From Ancistrus triradiatus (Eukaryota; Chordata; Actinopteri; Siluriformes; Loricariidae), in contig JAJAGP010000866.1 in the NCBI GenBank assembly GCA_025084515.1, forward strand, positions 186,001 through 250,000: a stretch of DNA of 64,000 nucleotides. The letters run 5' to 3'. Shown piece by piece: positions 22,501-35,800 of the stretch. Each line of letters opens with the position of its first letter. Position 1 is the stretch's first letter. Below the pieces are notes generated by a model. The model ran no database searches. It was not told the origin of the DNA and was given only the letters and a program-made list of their open reading frames with translations. The position numbers were made by a program, and so were the translations under genes.

Positions 22501-25500
22501 CACGTGCAGCTCTGATCTCTTCAGTGCTGGATCAGTGCACCGTAGTTATGACATAACGTTTAAAACTTTGTTGCACAGGCAGAAACCGGTGAGTAATAAA
22601 GAGGAAAGCTCCTCTGGTGCGCCTAGTTTGGGATTTTAACGAGTCCACAATTGCTGAATGTAGCTGGAATGCGGCGCAGATCTTACCGAGCAAACCAGGG
22701 GAACAACAGCTAGACCAGACATGCTGAGCTCTGTCTGCGTGTGGAGCTTATTCAGCCTTCGCGCTCTGTGCGGATTGTTACAGACGTGCTCGTACGTGCT
22801 GAGCTGTTCGGTGGAAGATTCAGCGCAGTGTGACCTTTTAACTCAGCAGATTACTTGAAATCATGTGATCTCCAGTTTACTCCTTGCACTGTACAGGTGC
22901 AGAGCGATGGTGTGAGATCGGTTTCAGTCTGACTGTATCTGACCTAATTATAGTAGGCCTGATCAAAAAACCTCTAATATGCAAAGTGTCAGGATCTTGT
23001 AAAGTGAATTGTTTAATAAAATGTTCTGCTTTTATGATTTAACACCGGCGATTTGGTGTTTAATGTGTACTGAAGTTCTGAGGGAGTTACGTTTCTTTAA
23101 ACTTACCCTTAACTTGTAGCTACTGGGATCGAAGGAAATGGTCAGTGACGCTGTAGTTTCCGTCTTTCTGCGAAGCGCCTTGACCGGCTTGTTTCCGTTT
23201 CACAGATGAGTTTGACGCTTACATCATCGTGTCTTTCGTTAACGCCACGCTGGTGCTGTCGATCGGAGAAACCGTGGAAGAAGTGACAGATTCTGGCTTC
23301 CTGGGTACCACCCCCACCTTGTCCTGTTCTCTGCTGGGTGAAGATGCTCTGGTGCAGGCAAGTACCGCGGCGTACCCGCACTGACCCGCTGCTGGTATCC
23401 CTGGTTTGGATGGTTTACCTTTAATCCATGTTTACCCACTGCCCTATAAAAAGGCTCCCAGATACTTTTGGGGAGTGTACCTCTTAGTTAGAGTTAAAAG
23501 AAATAGTATCTTAAACAGGGTCAAAAATCCTGGTCGTAGAGCGCTAATGGGCTATGCTACAGCTAATGCCAAAATTGCTAATATATTAAATGTACACATG
23601 GGCCTGCAGGTTTTAGTAATGCCATGAACGAACTGTAGATGGCGCCCTATAAATGGGCATACTTTTCCCAAGTACAGTGAGTATGGTGTGATCTCATCTA
23701 ACAGAATCTTAAGAGACGCATCCTGAAGATGGTTTCAGTATGAATTTGGTATCGATACTGGAGTCTCATTTTTAAACCATGTCCAGCCTCTCACAGTTTG
23801 GCTGACGTTGCACTTTCTCTGTTTTCCAAATATTGTCTAACCCCACCAGGTCTACCCAGACGGTATCCGCCACATCCGAGCCGATAAGCGTGTGAATGAG
23901 TGGAAGACTCCTGGGAAGAAGACCATTGTGCGCTGTGCTGTTAACCAGAGGCAGGTGGTCATCGCTCTGACTGGAGGAGAGCTGGTCTACTTTGAGATGG
24001 ATCCGGTATGCCTGCAATAGCGGAGAGTGTGGTTTCATTTTCAGTTCGTTATCTGTGGGACTGTAGTGGTGCAGCAGATAAGATTGTAGACTGTGGATCA
24101 GCTGCGGCGCACTTGAACGCAAAGGCTGTTAAATCAAAATGGCTGGCATTGTACACTAAGGTTATAAGGTTGCTCCCTCACTGTGATGCTCTGCTAAATG
24201 TCTAAATGGAAACGTAAACTGCAGCAGGGGCTAATCAAGAGAGAACCCGAGCCACTAAGCATTTACACTGCAGGATTAGCTCATGGTTCCGGTTGCGTTT
24301 TAGGTTGTTCGTGCCTTCATCATGTATCTGCACCATATATGCAGGCAGCAGCGTCAACAAATGTAGAACCGAATAACAATTAACCAAAGGCAGAAGTAAT
24401 AGAAGTCGAGTCAAATTTATTTATATAACACCGTCTCAGAGCAGCTTTACTAAGATTGGCTCAAAGCCCGGTTGAGCAAGCCTGAGGCGACAGTGGCAAG
24501 GAAAAAGCCCCCAAACGTGATGCGGAACATTTTGTCAATCCTATTGCGTCTGAGAATTGTCCGGCCCCTCCCGGTCAGTGGTTCGATGGCTATCTATGAC
24601 CAACTGCATATTGTCGGTCTTTAATTAGTATAAAGTCGGAACGTTTAGCTTGGTGCTCCGACCTCAGAGTAAACAAATTACAAAACAAAGCCACAGACCA
24701 TGCCTTTCTCAAACCATCTCCTGCCTAACGACCGCTGTTGCATAAAAAATAGTTTGCATAATTGTAGTGCATTTATGCTTAGATCTTGAGGCATGCTGGT
24801 CCAGCTTATCATTCCGTACAAAAATAATATTCTGTATAGGTAGAATATGGTCCTGACTACACTCTTCTATTGTTTAAAAACACATGTAATAAGTGATGTA
24901 GTAAATGAGCAAACGGTTACATGTCTCGTGTCTCTGCAGTCAGGCCAGCTGAACGAGTACACCGAGAGGAAGGAGATGTCTGCAGACGTGGTGTGCATGA
25001 GCCTGGCCAATGTGCCCCCGGGTGAACAGCGCTCCCGCTTCCTTGCCGTGGGCTTGGTGGACAACACAGTGCGCATTATCTCACTCGACCCATCGGTATG
25101 CTGTTTAATCTCTCCCTCTGAGCTTTTTTTCTCCCATAGATGTTCTGTATGCTTTGTTTACCAAGAGCAGATTTGATTTCCTTACCCATCTGCTCTTCAG
25201 GATTGTCTGCAGCCGTTAAGTATGCAGGCCCTGCCTGCGCAGCCGGAGTCTCTGTGTATAGTGGAGATGGGTGGCATTGAGAAACAGGATGAGCTGGGAG
25301 AGAAGGGTGCCATCGGCTTCCTCTATCTCAACATCGGCCTGCAGGTAAAACTTCCCCCGAGGCTTTATTATATCTCTCCGTTCTTACCCTCTGCTTTAAA
25401 GTGATTGTGCGTGTCCAATAGAATGGGGTGTTACTGCGTACCGTGCTGGACCCTGTAACCGGCGACCTGTCCGACACTCGCACGCGTTACTTGGGCTCTC

Positions 25501-28500
25501 GGCCCGTCAAGCTGTTCAGAGTGAGAATGCAGGCCCAGGAAGCCGTAAGTGTTCCCTTCAGCCACACGTACAGTGGGTACTCTGTTTGCTTTACACACAA
25601 CGTCTTTCTGTAATGCCGCTGGACCTTCTCAGGTTTTGGCCATGTCGAGCCGATCGTGGCTGAGCTACTCGTACCAGTCACGCTTCCATCTGACGCCGCT
25701 GTCCTACGAGACGCTGGAGTACGCCTCGGGGTTCGCCTCCGAACAGTGTCCTGAAGGCATCGTGGCCATTTCTACCAACACACTGAGGTGACTTTCCATA
25801 GTATTGAATGCATTGTACTTGTAAGTAGGGGTGGGAATGGCTTATTAGGCGTTGGTGGCTGATCCATATTATGAAACATTGCTATAAATGTGCTCATTTT
25901 TCTTTCCTCCCCTTTAATGTGCTGTAACTTGCCGATATTGGCAGAGCACATGGGGATTCCGTGTGCAATAGTGTGGGCTAAATGGCGGGACTTGGCTCTG
26001 TTCTTTGAGTGGTTGATGAATGAGGATAAATGAACGTGCGGTACGGTGAGTGGCACTTCACAAACGCTGTAAGCCAAGCACCAGCTAGCAGGTCAGACCA
26101 GACTTTCGTTATGTAAAATGACATGGTTGTTGACAGAACGAAACTAGTGTTAGTTTAGGACCCCGATGTCTCCAGTTTGACAGGAAAATGGGCGCACTCA
26201 AACCGTAGCAGGGTCACGTGTGGTTCCACCTGACTGAATTTGGATCACAAGAATGTAGTTTGTCTCAATCGTCCCTCAGACGGTAATGGTTTGCCTAAAT
26301 TTCGTTGTCAAACTCGGTATTTGTTTGATTGGGTTGTTGTTTTCTTTATATTCAACCTTCTGAGCTCGCCAGGGCCTGTCACATACTTGTTTGGTCATTG
26401 TCAGCGTCTTCGAATTGATTGGGGCAACATGCACAGACCTGAAGTGTTTTGAACTTCGTAATGATGCGCTGTATGAGCAGATACGCCCTTGAAATGTACG
26501 CACAATAAGGAAATGTTAAAAGATTTAAGAACATCTCGACATCTTTACCTTTAGTACAAGTTCTGGATCGGTGAATGGTCATGGGAATGAGTTTGAACAC
26601 CGTGGACCTCCTGCCATCTAGTAAGTGAGTTGGCAGGCTACCAAAAAAAGATGAATATCATACAAGGGTTTCAGACGTCTTTGTCCAGACAGCTATACAT
26701 GTTCTGAAATTCACAATACCCTGAAGAGACAGCAAATCAGTCTTCTCACTGTTTAGAGAATTGGTCAGCATCAAAACCCCTCAAACACAGGTGACCACCT
26801 GACGCCACATGAAATTTACAGTTCTCAAAGACAGGATTAAGTCAGCAGAATTCAGGACCTGAGACAAGACTCTTTCCAGAAGGTTCTCTTGTATCTGTGT
26901 TAAAATGCCATTGGCGTCAAGGAAAAACTCGAAGTACTGAATTAGGAAAATGGAAAGTTTGATTGAGTTTTTCAGCAGAGTTGTGTGCACTGATGAATGA
27001 ACTCACAGTTTGAGTTGCATGGTGATGGTGCAAAGAGGCGGCTTCAAAGGTGAGAAATACAACCATGAATACATCTCTCACTTTTGAGTGGTAGTAGAGG
27101 TGTCATGGTGTGGGCAGATGGGGTGACTCTGAGTGGAGTCTCTGCAGTGTCATTCAGGCACAACTGGCCATGTCTTCTCTACATATTCAATTTGATGTAA
27201 AGTGGCAATTGCGGGAATTAAGTCCCTTTTCTAGAAAGCAACATGCAATCATTGCAATGTATAAAGTGGAAACAAATGGGGTTTTCAGCTATAGTCAGTA
27301 ACTTTTTTTTTTAGTCGAGTGTGAGAATTCTCAAGTATTGCTCTCTGACTTCCGGTTTCACTGGAGAATAAATCCGAAGTGACAGAGGTTGAATTGCCTC
27401 GTCATTTATCAGACTATTTTCAGTAAGCACTGTGGCTGTAATATTGAGTTATATCTACTGAAGTTTTGAATAACGAGTTCTAATTAATTTGTCTGGTAGG
27501 TGATGGTAGCGTTTTTGGGCTCTCCAAATCTAGCAAACTGTATGGTGAGCATGTCAGAAGAAAGCTTTCTTTCTGTCTAAATTTATGAACCTGGAGTCGA
27601 CTTGAGGCTGCTGGATTTTTGACTGGAACTGGGTTGTCATCAGTTGACAAAAATGGTTGTACGGAAAAGATCCTAATCGCCACTGTTAAGGTGCGGAGCC
27701 TGTCGTGTAAAGCTGCGTATTTTTTCCTTCATCGAATCTGCACAAACCTGAATGCATATCTGTCTCAATATGAATCAGTGAAGTGGTTCGAGACCGCAAA
27801 ATGGTGTTGATGCCTCATATAGAAACTGAATCGTGTCACATTCAAGATATACAGTGAAGTTAGCAGCGTCAGCGCGATGTAGCGTTACTTATTTAATGCA
27901 TGTTTAATTGTGTTTAAATGACCTTAATTCATAAGTTGGACATTTAACGTTTGAGAACAATTTCATACGCGGCTTATGAAGCCCTCGGAGTGGGCTGGGG
28001 TGACCTGTGGTTTATCCTTTTAAAGCAACAGGCACTCAAAACGGCTCATTCTGAAAACGGATGTGTAGTCGGACCAGTTTTCGTTTCTAAGGAATCTATG
28101 ATGTCAACTTTATGGTACAGAACTTCGTGAATTCAATGCAGTACGAGGAACGTGACAGTTACTGCAAACTTGTAGGCACCTACCAGTGCTGTATAGTCTC
28201 GGTCTTGGTGTTTAATTTTAGTACTTGAAAGAAAAATAACGCTGATTAGTGCTCAGGTACATGGTTGTGTCTAAAGCCTGTATATGGAGGGAAACCCATG
28301 ACAGTCCTTATAAAAAGCCTAACCCCCCTTTTAACAAAAAAATTCATTTGTTAAACGTTCATTCAAACATCTCAGACAGTCACCTCCTTGCTTATTTTTT
28401 ACGTTTATACCTCCCTAGCAATCAATTGCTCCCGTCACAACCTTTTTGGAATGTGATTGAATGCAGAAATCTTGATCAGACAAAACAATGTCTCAGGTTG

Positions 28501-29799
28501 ATACCATCTGCACTAAAATAGAAGCCAAAGCAAGTGAATGGATCCCCGTTTTTTTCTTGTTTGGTTTTCCCCCTTCATAAAATCCCTTTTTTTTTTTTTT
28601 CCTGAGTTGGGATTGTAATACTTGATATGAACTGAAAAGGGAAAGTTCCAAAGACATTCTTTAGGAAAGGTTGTGTAATGAGGGAATGTCTCAGATTCCA
28701 TGCTCTATTCTCCTCAAGCTATGAAAGGCATCCCGATGCTGGTATGTTGGCAAAGGAAGGCTGTACAAAGTACTAAATGCAGAACTTAGTGCAGAGGTTG
28801 GATTTCTGTTATGGTTTCAGCGTGTGGTTAAGCTAATTAATAACAAAGCGGCTTTCTTTCCCTTTCTACCAAGTGTGCCAAAGGATTTGTCTGTATTTGG
28901 AATGCTCGGTTCAATTTTCTTAGTGCTTGTTATGCTTTCACTTTCAGTTTAAATGGTTTTACTGTGTTCTTAATGATGCAGGATAACCAGCGAATTCTTC
29001 CATACTACTTCAAAACTAGCCTTGTATTCAGTTACAGTGCTGCTTCTGTCTTTAGAACATCTCTCCTTTGCTCTGACAGGATTTTGGCTCTGGAGAAACT
29101 GGGTGCCGTGTTTAACCAGGTGGCCTTCCCGCTGCAGTACACCCCACGCAAATTTGTCATTCACCCAGAGACCAACAACCTAATCCTGATTGAAACGGAC
29201 CACAATGCCTACACGGAAGCGACCAAGGCCCAGCGCAAGCAGCAGATGGCAGAGGTGATGGCGCAGGGCTCGTTACGGATTGGCATTAAGCATTAAAGAC
29301 TTGGTTAACTTGGCTCGGTTTATACTCTCTCATCTGACTGGTGAATCATTAACTTGGCTTCAGATCGTTTTGTAATCCTTGGTGTTTTAGATGTTTGCTC
29401 GGTGACTAATCCCACATGTCGAGTGACTTTAGAACCGCACTAGCTTTTATTAACTTCAATGAAAGTTCAGCAAATACCGTCTGAGTCCGATCCAGAACAG
29501 TGCTGGGATTTGCTGAGCAGCCCAAAGGGTTGCTGTTTCCCCCTCAGCATGTCTGAGTTCTTCAAACAGGATTTTTCTCCCTCTGTCTGCAGGAAATGGT
29601 GGAGGCTGCCGGAGAGGATGAGCGAGAACTGGCTGCGGAGATGGCCGCCGCCTTTCTGAACGAGAATCTTCCCGAAGCAATCTTCGGCGCGCCGAAGGCT
29701 GGCTCGGGACAGTGGGCGTCGCTCGTGCGTTTGTTCAACCCCATCCAGGGCAGCACGCTGGATTTGGTTCAGCTGGAGCAGAATGAAGCGGCCTTCAGG

Positions 29800-29865
<66 letters not shown>

Positions 29866-32800
29866 ATGTGTGTATGTATATGTATATGTGTATGTATGTA
29901 TATGTATATGTGTATGTATGTATATATATGTGTATGTATGTATATATATATGTGTATGTATGTATATATATATGTATGTATGTGTGTGTATATACACACA
30001 CAAACTATGGGAAAACCACTACCTCACTCTAGCATCTTCAAAACCCTTCGTACTTGTAGTGAGCTTAATATAGTTGAGCAGGAAGCTTTCATCCTCTCTC
30101 ACGCAAATGTCCTCCTCAGTAGGAAAATCTGACAGGTTGTGGAGACGATTGCCGGCCCTCACTTTTATTTTAAAACCTAAAAGATCCAAAAGAGTTGCTT
30201 GGAGGTTAGTTGTAGGTGTAGCATTAATTAAGCTACAGAAATAATTTGTCAATGGAAAGTCCTCACAGGGCTGGAAGAAACGTGTGGTGGGTGTCACCTA
30301 CACAAAGTAACACAAGGTGGTAATAATGCACACGCACATCACGTCCAAACTGCCTAACGCTGTCCAAAACGCTGCTGCAAAGCAGGCTGTTGTACTGTTT
30401 TATCAAAGCTCTATGGCATTCTGTGGTGTAGGACTGTGTATGAACTAAATTATGGACTGTAAGAGGTGCTGAACTTGGACTAGACTACTGGATGTACACT
30501 AATGCACTGCACAGGTCCAGTTTGATACTACTTTGCGTCTTACTGCTGCATTGGTCTGCCATGATACACTTCACAGCAGTATTTAAGGAGAATTAAAGGG
30601 ACATAACACACAAGTCACACAGTAAATAATAAAAAATATAGATTTATCAAGGTACAGCAAGTGTGTGTGTGTATATGTATATGTATATATGTGTGTAAAT
30701 ATGCTATGTTATGTTTATATTTACCTTTTGTGTACTTAAGCTATCACTATAAACTTATTAGGTAACTTACTTCGGTCTTACATATAACAGCCAGGCTGAC
30801 AAAGGAGGTTGTTGCTTTTTGAGTCTTGGGGCTTTCAAGGTTTCTTCCTTACAACATTTAGGGGAGTTTTTATTAATTTTTTTTTGCCACTGTTGCCCTT
30901 GACGTTTTTGGAAACTCGCGTATATAGCGTTTCTGATTACTTGGATAACCTCTTGTACGTGCTGTTTCTTATAAAGTGGCCTAATAAAAGGCGAACTTTG
31001 CATTAAAATGTTGTTCTGGTAGTCACTGCTGTTTTGTGTTGAATTTTCACAAAGCACTAAATGCTTTGTCGAAGCTTACGTTGTCCACTCATGGTTATGT
31101 AGTGCTTTTTAAAGGACAAATATGCGGTGATAAACTGTGCGGCTAAAGCACTAGTGTTAACCTTTACAGGCCTCAGTGGCATTTGCCCTTTCTGATTCTA
31201 AAAAATGACCCTGTTCTCCTGTACTATCGGCCTAATTCTGCTGGCTCTCTCTCGGCAGCGTGGCTGTGTGTCGATTCGCCAACGGAGGTGACGACTGGTA
31301 TGTGTTAGTGGGCGTGGCCAGAGATATGATCCTTAACCCGCGCTCAGTGGGTGGTGGCTATGTTTACACCTACCGTCTGATCGGAGCCTGTGACAAGCTG
31401 GAGTTCGTCCATAAGGTGAGTCGAAGGAAAATGACCCTGCATGATGGCATGACAGTCAGTCCCTTGTGGCTTAAGAGTGAAATCCCCCCTGTGTATTCCT
31501 GCGTAAGGATGAGTAACCATACAGTCCGGACATAACTGAAGCCTGACAGTGGAGCTTAGTGTCTGTGACATGAAGCCTGCCTTTGTTCTTATCAGTGCAC
31601 CTTCCTGAACGAAAGTTTTCCAAAATGTTCCAGAATGAGCTCACTTTGCTCTGATTTCCCGGCAGACCCCAGTGGAGGATGTGCCCCTTGCCATCGCTCC
31701 TTTCCAGGGCAGAGTGTTGATCGGAGTGGGCAAACTGCTGCGCATCTATGACCTGGGCAAAAAGAAGCTGCTGCGCAAGTGTGAGAACAAGGTGGGAGAT
31801 TTTCTCTCTGGAGTAGTGCAGTAGTTGATGGGAATGGACCAGGGTTATTAAAGTTCAAGTGCACTTTCACTCCCTTTAGTGTGTTTGCCAAGAACAAGTC
31901 AAAGTGAAAATGAATGGATGTTTGTTGTGTTATGGTTGAATACCATGCAAGAGCCTGGAAAACTGCCTTCCTTTGTGCTGTGAAGAGATGGAAACCCATG
32001 TTTGCAAGACCACCACTGGGAATGGACTGATGCATATTTTAAGTAGCATTCATTTCTACTATGAAGTAATTCTGTGCAGGCATTTGATGCGTCTGCAGTA
32101 TGTTCTGTGAACTAGATTCATGTGCAGTTTGAACTCTATATTATATACAGTCTGTAGAAAAGCTATTTGGGACACTAATGTACTGGTGTTTACTAAACAC
32201 CCAAGATACTGTCACACAAGTTATTCATCTAGTTTATCTGCCATGGTCATAGAGGCAGAATCTTTTTTTTTTTTTGTTTATTTATCGAGGAGAATGATCC
32301 AGCGTTCCATATCTGAGTGGCAAAGGAATGTGAATCTTTGCTTTCAGTATCTGGTGTGACCCCGACTAAACATTTCCGGTAATTGTTGATCATTCCTGCA
32401 CATCGGCTCTTCAACTCTGAGTGTTGCTGGTTTTCCTCATATGAACTGCTCCCCTCAGGTCCTTCCTCAACATTTCTGTTAGGTCAGGACTTTGACCTGG
32501 ATGTTCCAAGACATTAACTTTATTCTTCTTTAACCTTTCTTTGATAGAACGATTTGTGTGCTTCGGGTCGCCGTCTTGCTGCGTGACTCACCTTCTCTTG
32601 AGGATCAGTTCGCGGAAACCTTTTCTGACATTTTCCTTTAGAATTTGCTGGTATAATTGGGAAATGTATTGTTCCATCAGTGATGGTAGGCCAGCTTGGC
32701 CCAGATGCAGCAAAACAGGTTCTTGTGCAGTGTTGTCCTCTCCAGACGTAACGCTTCTCATTTAAGAAGTCCTATGTTGGTAGTTTTGTAGTTGCCTTCT

Positions 32801-35800
32801 GGCTTGTCTGTGTAATCTTTACCGTACTGCAAACGAACAGCCATCCAAACTCTTTAGAGATGGTTTTGTAACCTTTTCCAGCCTGAGCATCTACAGCTCT
32901 CTTCTGAGGTCCTCGGAAACCTCCTCCTTTCGTGCCATGGTACACGTCTTAACAAAAATTGATAGATTCCTATGCTTTAGATGTAATAGGTGACCCACAC
33001 CTGATTGTCATTCCGTGTATTGAAACCACCTGCCTGTGGTTTCACCTTCTAACTAACCACTTTAACCGAGAGTTTCACATACTTTGGCAGATCTGTAATA
33101 GCACTTTGTTTATTTGGGTTCTCTATCTATGGTTAGGACTTGTGTGAACATCTGATATTTTTGGTCATTTATTCAGAAACATAGAAAATTCGAAGGGTTT
33201 CACAAAATTTCAGCATCACTGTATGTAATGCCAAGTACTTATGGTCTTAAGTCCTAAGGTCTGATGTTTGGTGAATGCTGTGGCATAATTTAAGATTTGT
33301 TTGTTTTTGTTTTGGGGTTTTAAGGCTGCTATTTTGGAATATGCCATTCAAATAGCATTCAACTATTGTTATTTTATGTCATTTTTAAAAATGTATTTTA
33401 TTCCAGAAGTACTGCATTGAGGTATCGTTACCATGATTTTAAATTATGGCAGTATTGCCCACAACAGTAGTTGACAAGAAATGTGTAGCTATAGTTAACT
33501 CAGAAGTATTTTGAGGCACATAAATCAATAGATTTCAGGCAGAAAGCATTGAGTATGCATTTCAAGGCTGCTGTACAATGTATTTTTATTTTTATTATTC
33601 TTCACCAATGATGTCATGCAGGTAGGTCTTTAACCATGTGGAGGAAAAATTGTTTTTTGGTTTTTCTATCTTTTTTTTCTGTTAAATGAATGCAGTCAAA
33701 CAACTGACCTGTTTTGAATCACTTTTTAATTTCAGTTACCATTCAAATGCTTCTTGGTTTTATATTTGTGTGGCTGAATCCGTCTCAGCTCACCTGCATC
33801 ACATTCCTGTGCTAGTTAATCCCTTTGTTTGAAGTTTCTGGGGGCATGAACTTTGAGTTTCTGTGCTGAGTTCAAGCTTCTGTTTGCTGTGTCAGTTGTT
33901 TACATTTCATTTCCATGTATTCCTGAAGCACGTTCCTAACATGGTGACGGGGATTCACACCATCGGTCAGCGGGTCATTGTGTCCGACATCCAGGAGAGT
34001 CTGTTCTGGGTGCGTTACAAGCGGAACGAAAACCAGCTCATCATCTTTGCTGATGACACAAATCCGCGCTGGGTTACCACCTCCTGTCTGCTCGACTACG
34101 ATACCATGGCTGCAGCTGACAAGTTTGGAAACATCAGCATCGTGAGTGTCACATCCTGTGTTTGGTCTGCCTGTACGCCAGCCTCAGAATAGCAATGGAA
34201 ACGCGTTTTGACCCGGTAGGTAACTCTGCACGGTCGTCTCCTAGGTACGCTTGCCGGCAAACACGAGTGACGACGTGGATGAGGACCCCACGGGGAACAA
34301 AGCGCTGTGGGACCGGGGTCTGCTCAACGGAGCGTCGCAGAAGGTACTTGACCCCGCTGAATACGCGTACTCTTGCTCACGTCTGGGAAAACCGCCTTAA
34401 ACTGCTTCCCTCTTAACCAAGTCAGCCCTCGCTGCATGACTCTTCATTCCGACGTCAGTGTTTGTGTCTAGCTGGTGTTGTGGTCACCTCGACACACACC
34501 CAGACAACCTGCTCCGCGGAACAGCTAGCCCAGCTCTGTGCTGTGGTCCCCTTCTAAGACCCCAGAACCACATTTTGTCCACATGCCAGGTGTAATTATG
34601 ATCTAATCAAGACCCAGGAACCGCTTAGGTGGACGCCAGGGAAATTCCCGCCATGCCCCAGTGACTTGTTGGGAATTTAGGGACATGCCAAGAGTGTGTG
34701 TAAGCAACTAAGTGAAGGAAGGAGTGGGTGAACGTTGGCTCGCTGACAGGGATTTGGGCCTGTTGGGGAATGTTGACGAGTAGGCATAAAATGAACTGGA
34801 CTCGGGTACTAGTGGCTGGAAGGGCTAACTTGTTTATACTTGATTGTTTTTCTGCTCAATCTTGTCTGAGTACCACAGGCAAGAATTCCAAACCTGCTTG
34901 AGGAAAGAACAGCAAAAAGATATGACTGCATAAGAGATCCAAAACTACAAGTCACTAACAGAACTAGGATGAGACAGACTTAAAATATTCCCCCCGCCAG
35001 CCACTGTTTTAGGTACACCTTGCTAGTACCGGGTCGAACCCCATTTTCCCTCGAAACTGCCATGATTCTTCGTGGCATATATTCAACAAGGTGCTCAGAG
35101 ATTCTGGTTACTTTTTTGCGTTCTGATGCTTGGATTAAACTGCCTGTTTAGAGATCTCCATGTCTTAGCCTAGTGGTTAAGGTACTGGACTATGAACCAA
35201 AAGGTCCAGGGTGCAAATCCCACCTCTGCCAAGCTGCCACTGTTGGGTCCTTGAGCAAGGCCCTTAACCCACAATTGCTTGGATTGTAAGATTGGATAAG
35301 GGCGTCTGCTAAAATGCTGTAAAATGACAAGTTAATTAGCTGTGATTTTTAGTGTATAATAAAATGCAATCTCTGATATCTCTTCTCTAATCAAAAAATC
35401 AATATATCAGCCTAGTAGGCAGGTGATTTTCATGTTACGACTGACCTGTGTATAGTACTAATGCTGTCTAACCACAGACTGGAGTGATTTGTAACCCCAG
35501 CCCATTGTGCAGAGCTCTTTTCTCATGTTAGATGTAGACGGCGGCTTGATTACTCTGCTACATTCCCCTTTGTTTGTGTTTCAGGCCGACGTGATCACAA
35601 ACTACCACATAGGAGAATCGGTCCTGTCGCTGCAAAAGACCACGCTCATCCCTGGAGGCTCGGAGTCTCTGGTGTACACCACTCTGTCAGGCGGCATCGG
35701 CATCTTGGTGCCATTCACCTCCCATGAGGTATTGTGGCTGAAAACAAAAGCTTGATCTGATCCAGAGGTCAACCACAGGCACATTTCTAGAGACTTTTTT

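Noticed and set aside
29467..30132. Open frames of up to 178 codons on both strands over 29467-30132
   Set aside because: They come from translating sf3b3 exon 19 in the wrong frame or strand and the following microsatellite (runs of Tyr-Ile/His-Thr or Val-Cys); no real protein.
31592..32035. 147-codon minus-strand frame
   Set aside because: Antisense of sf3b3 coding exon 21 and flanking intron; no independent support.
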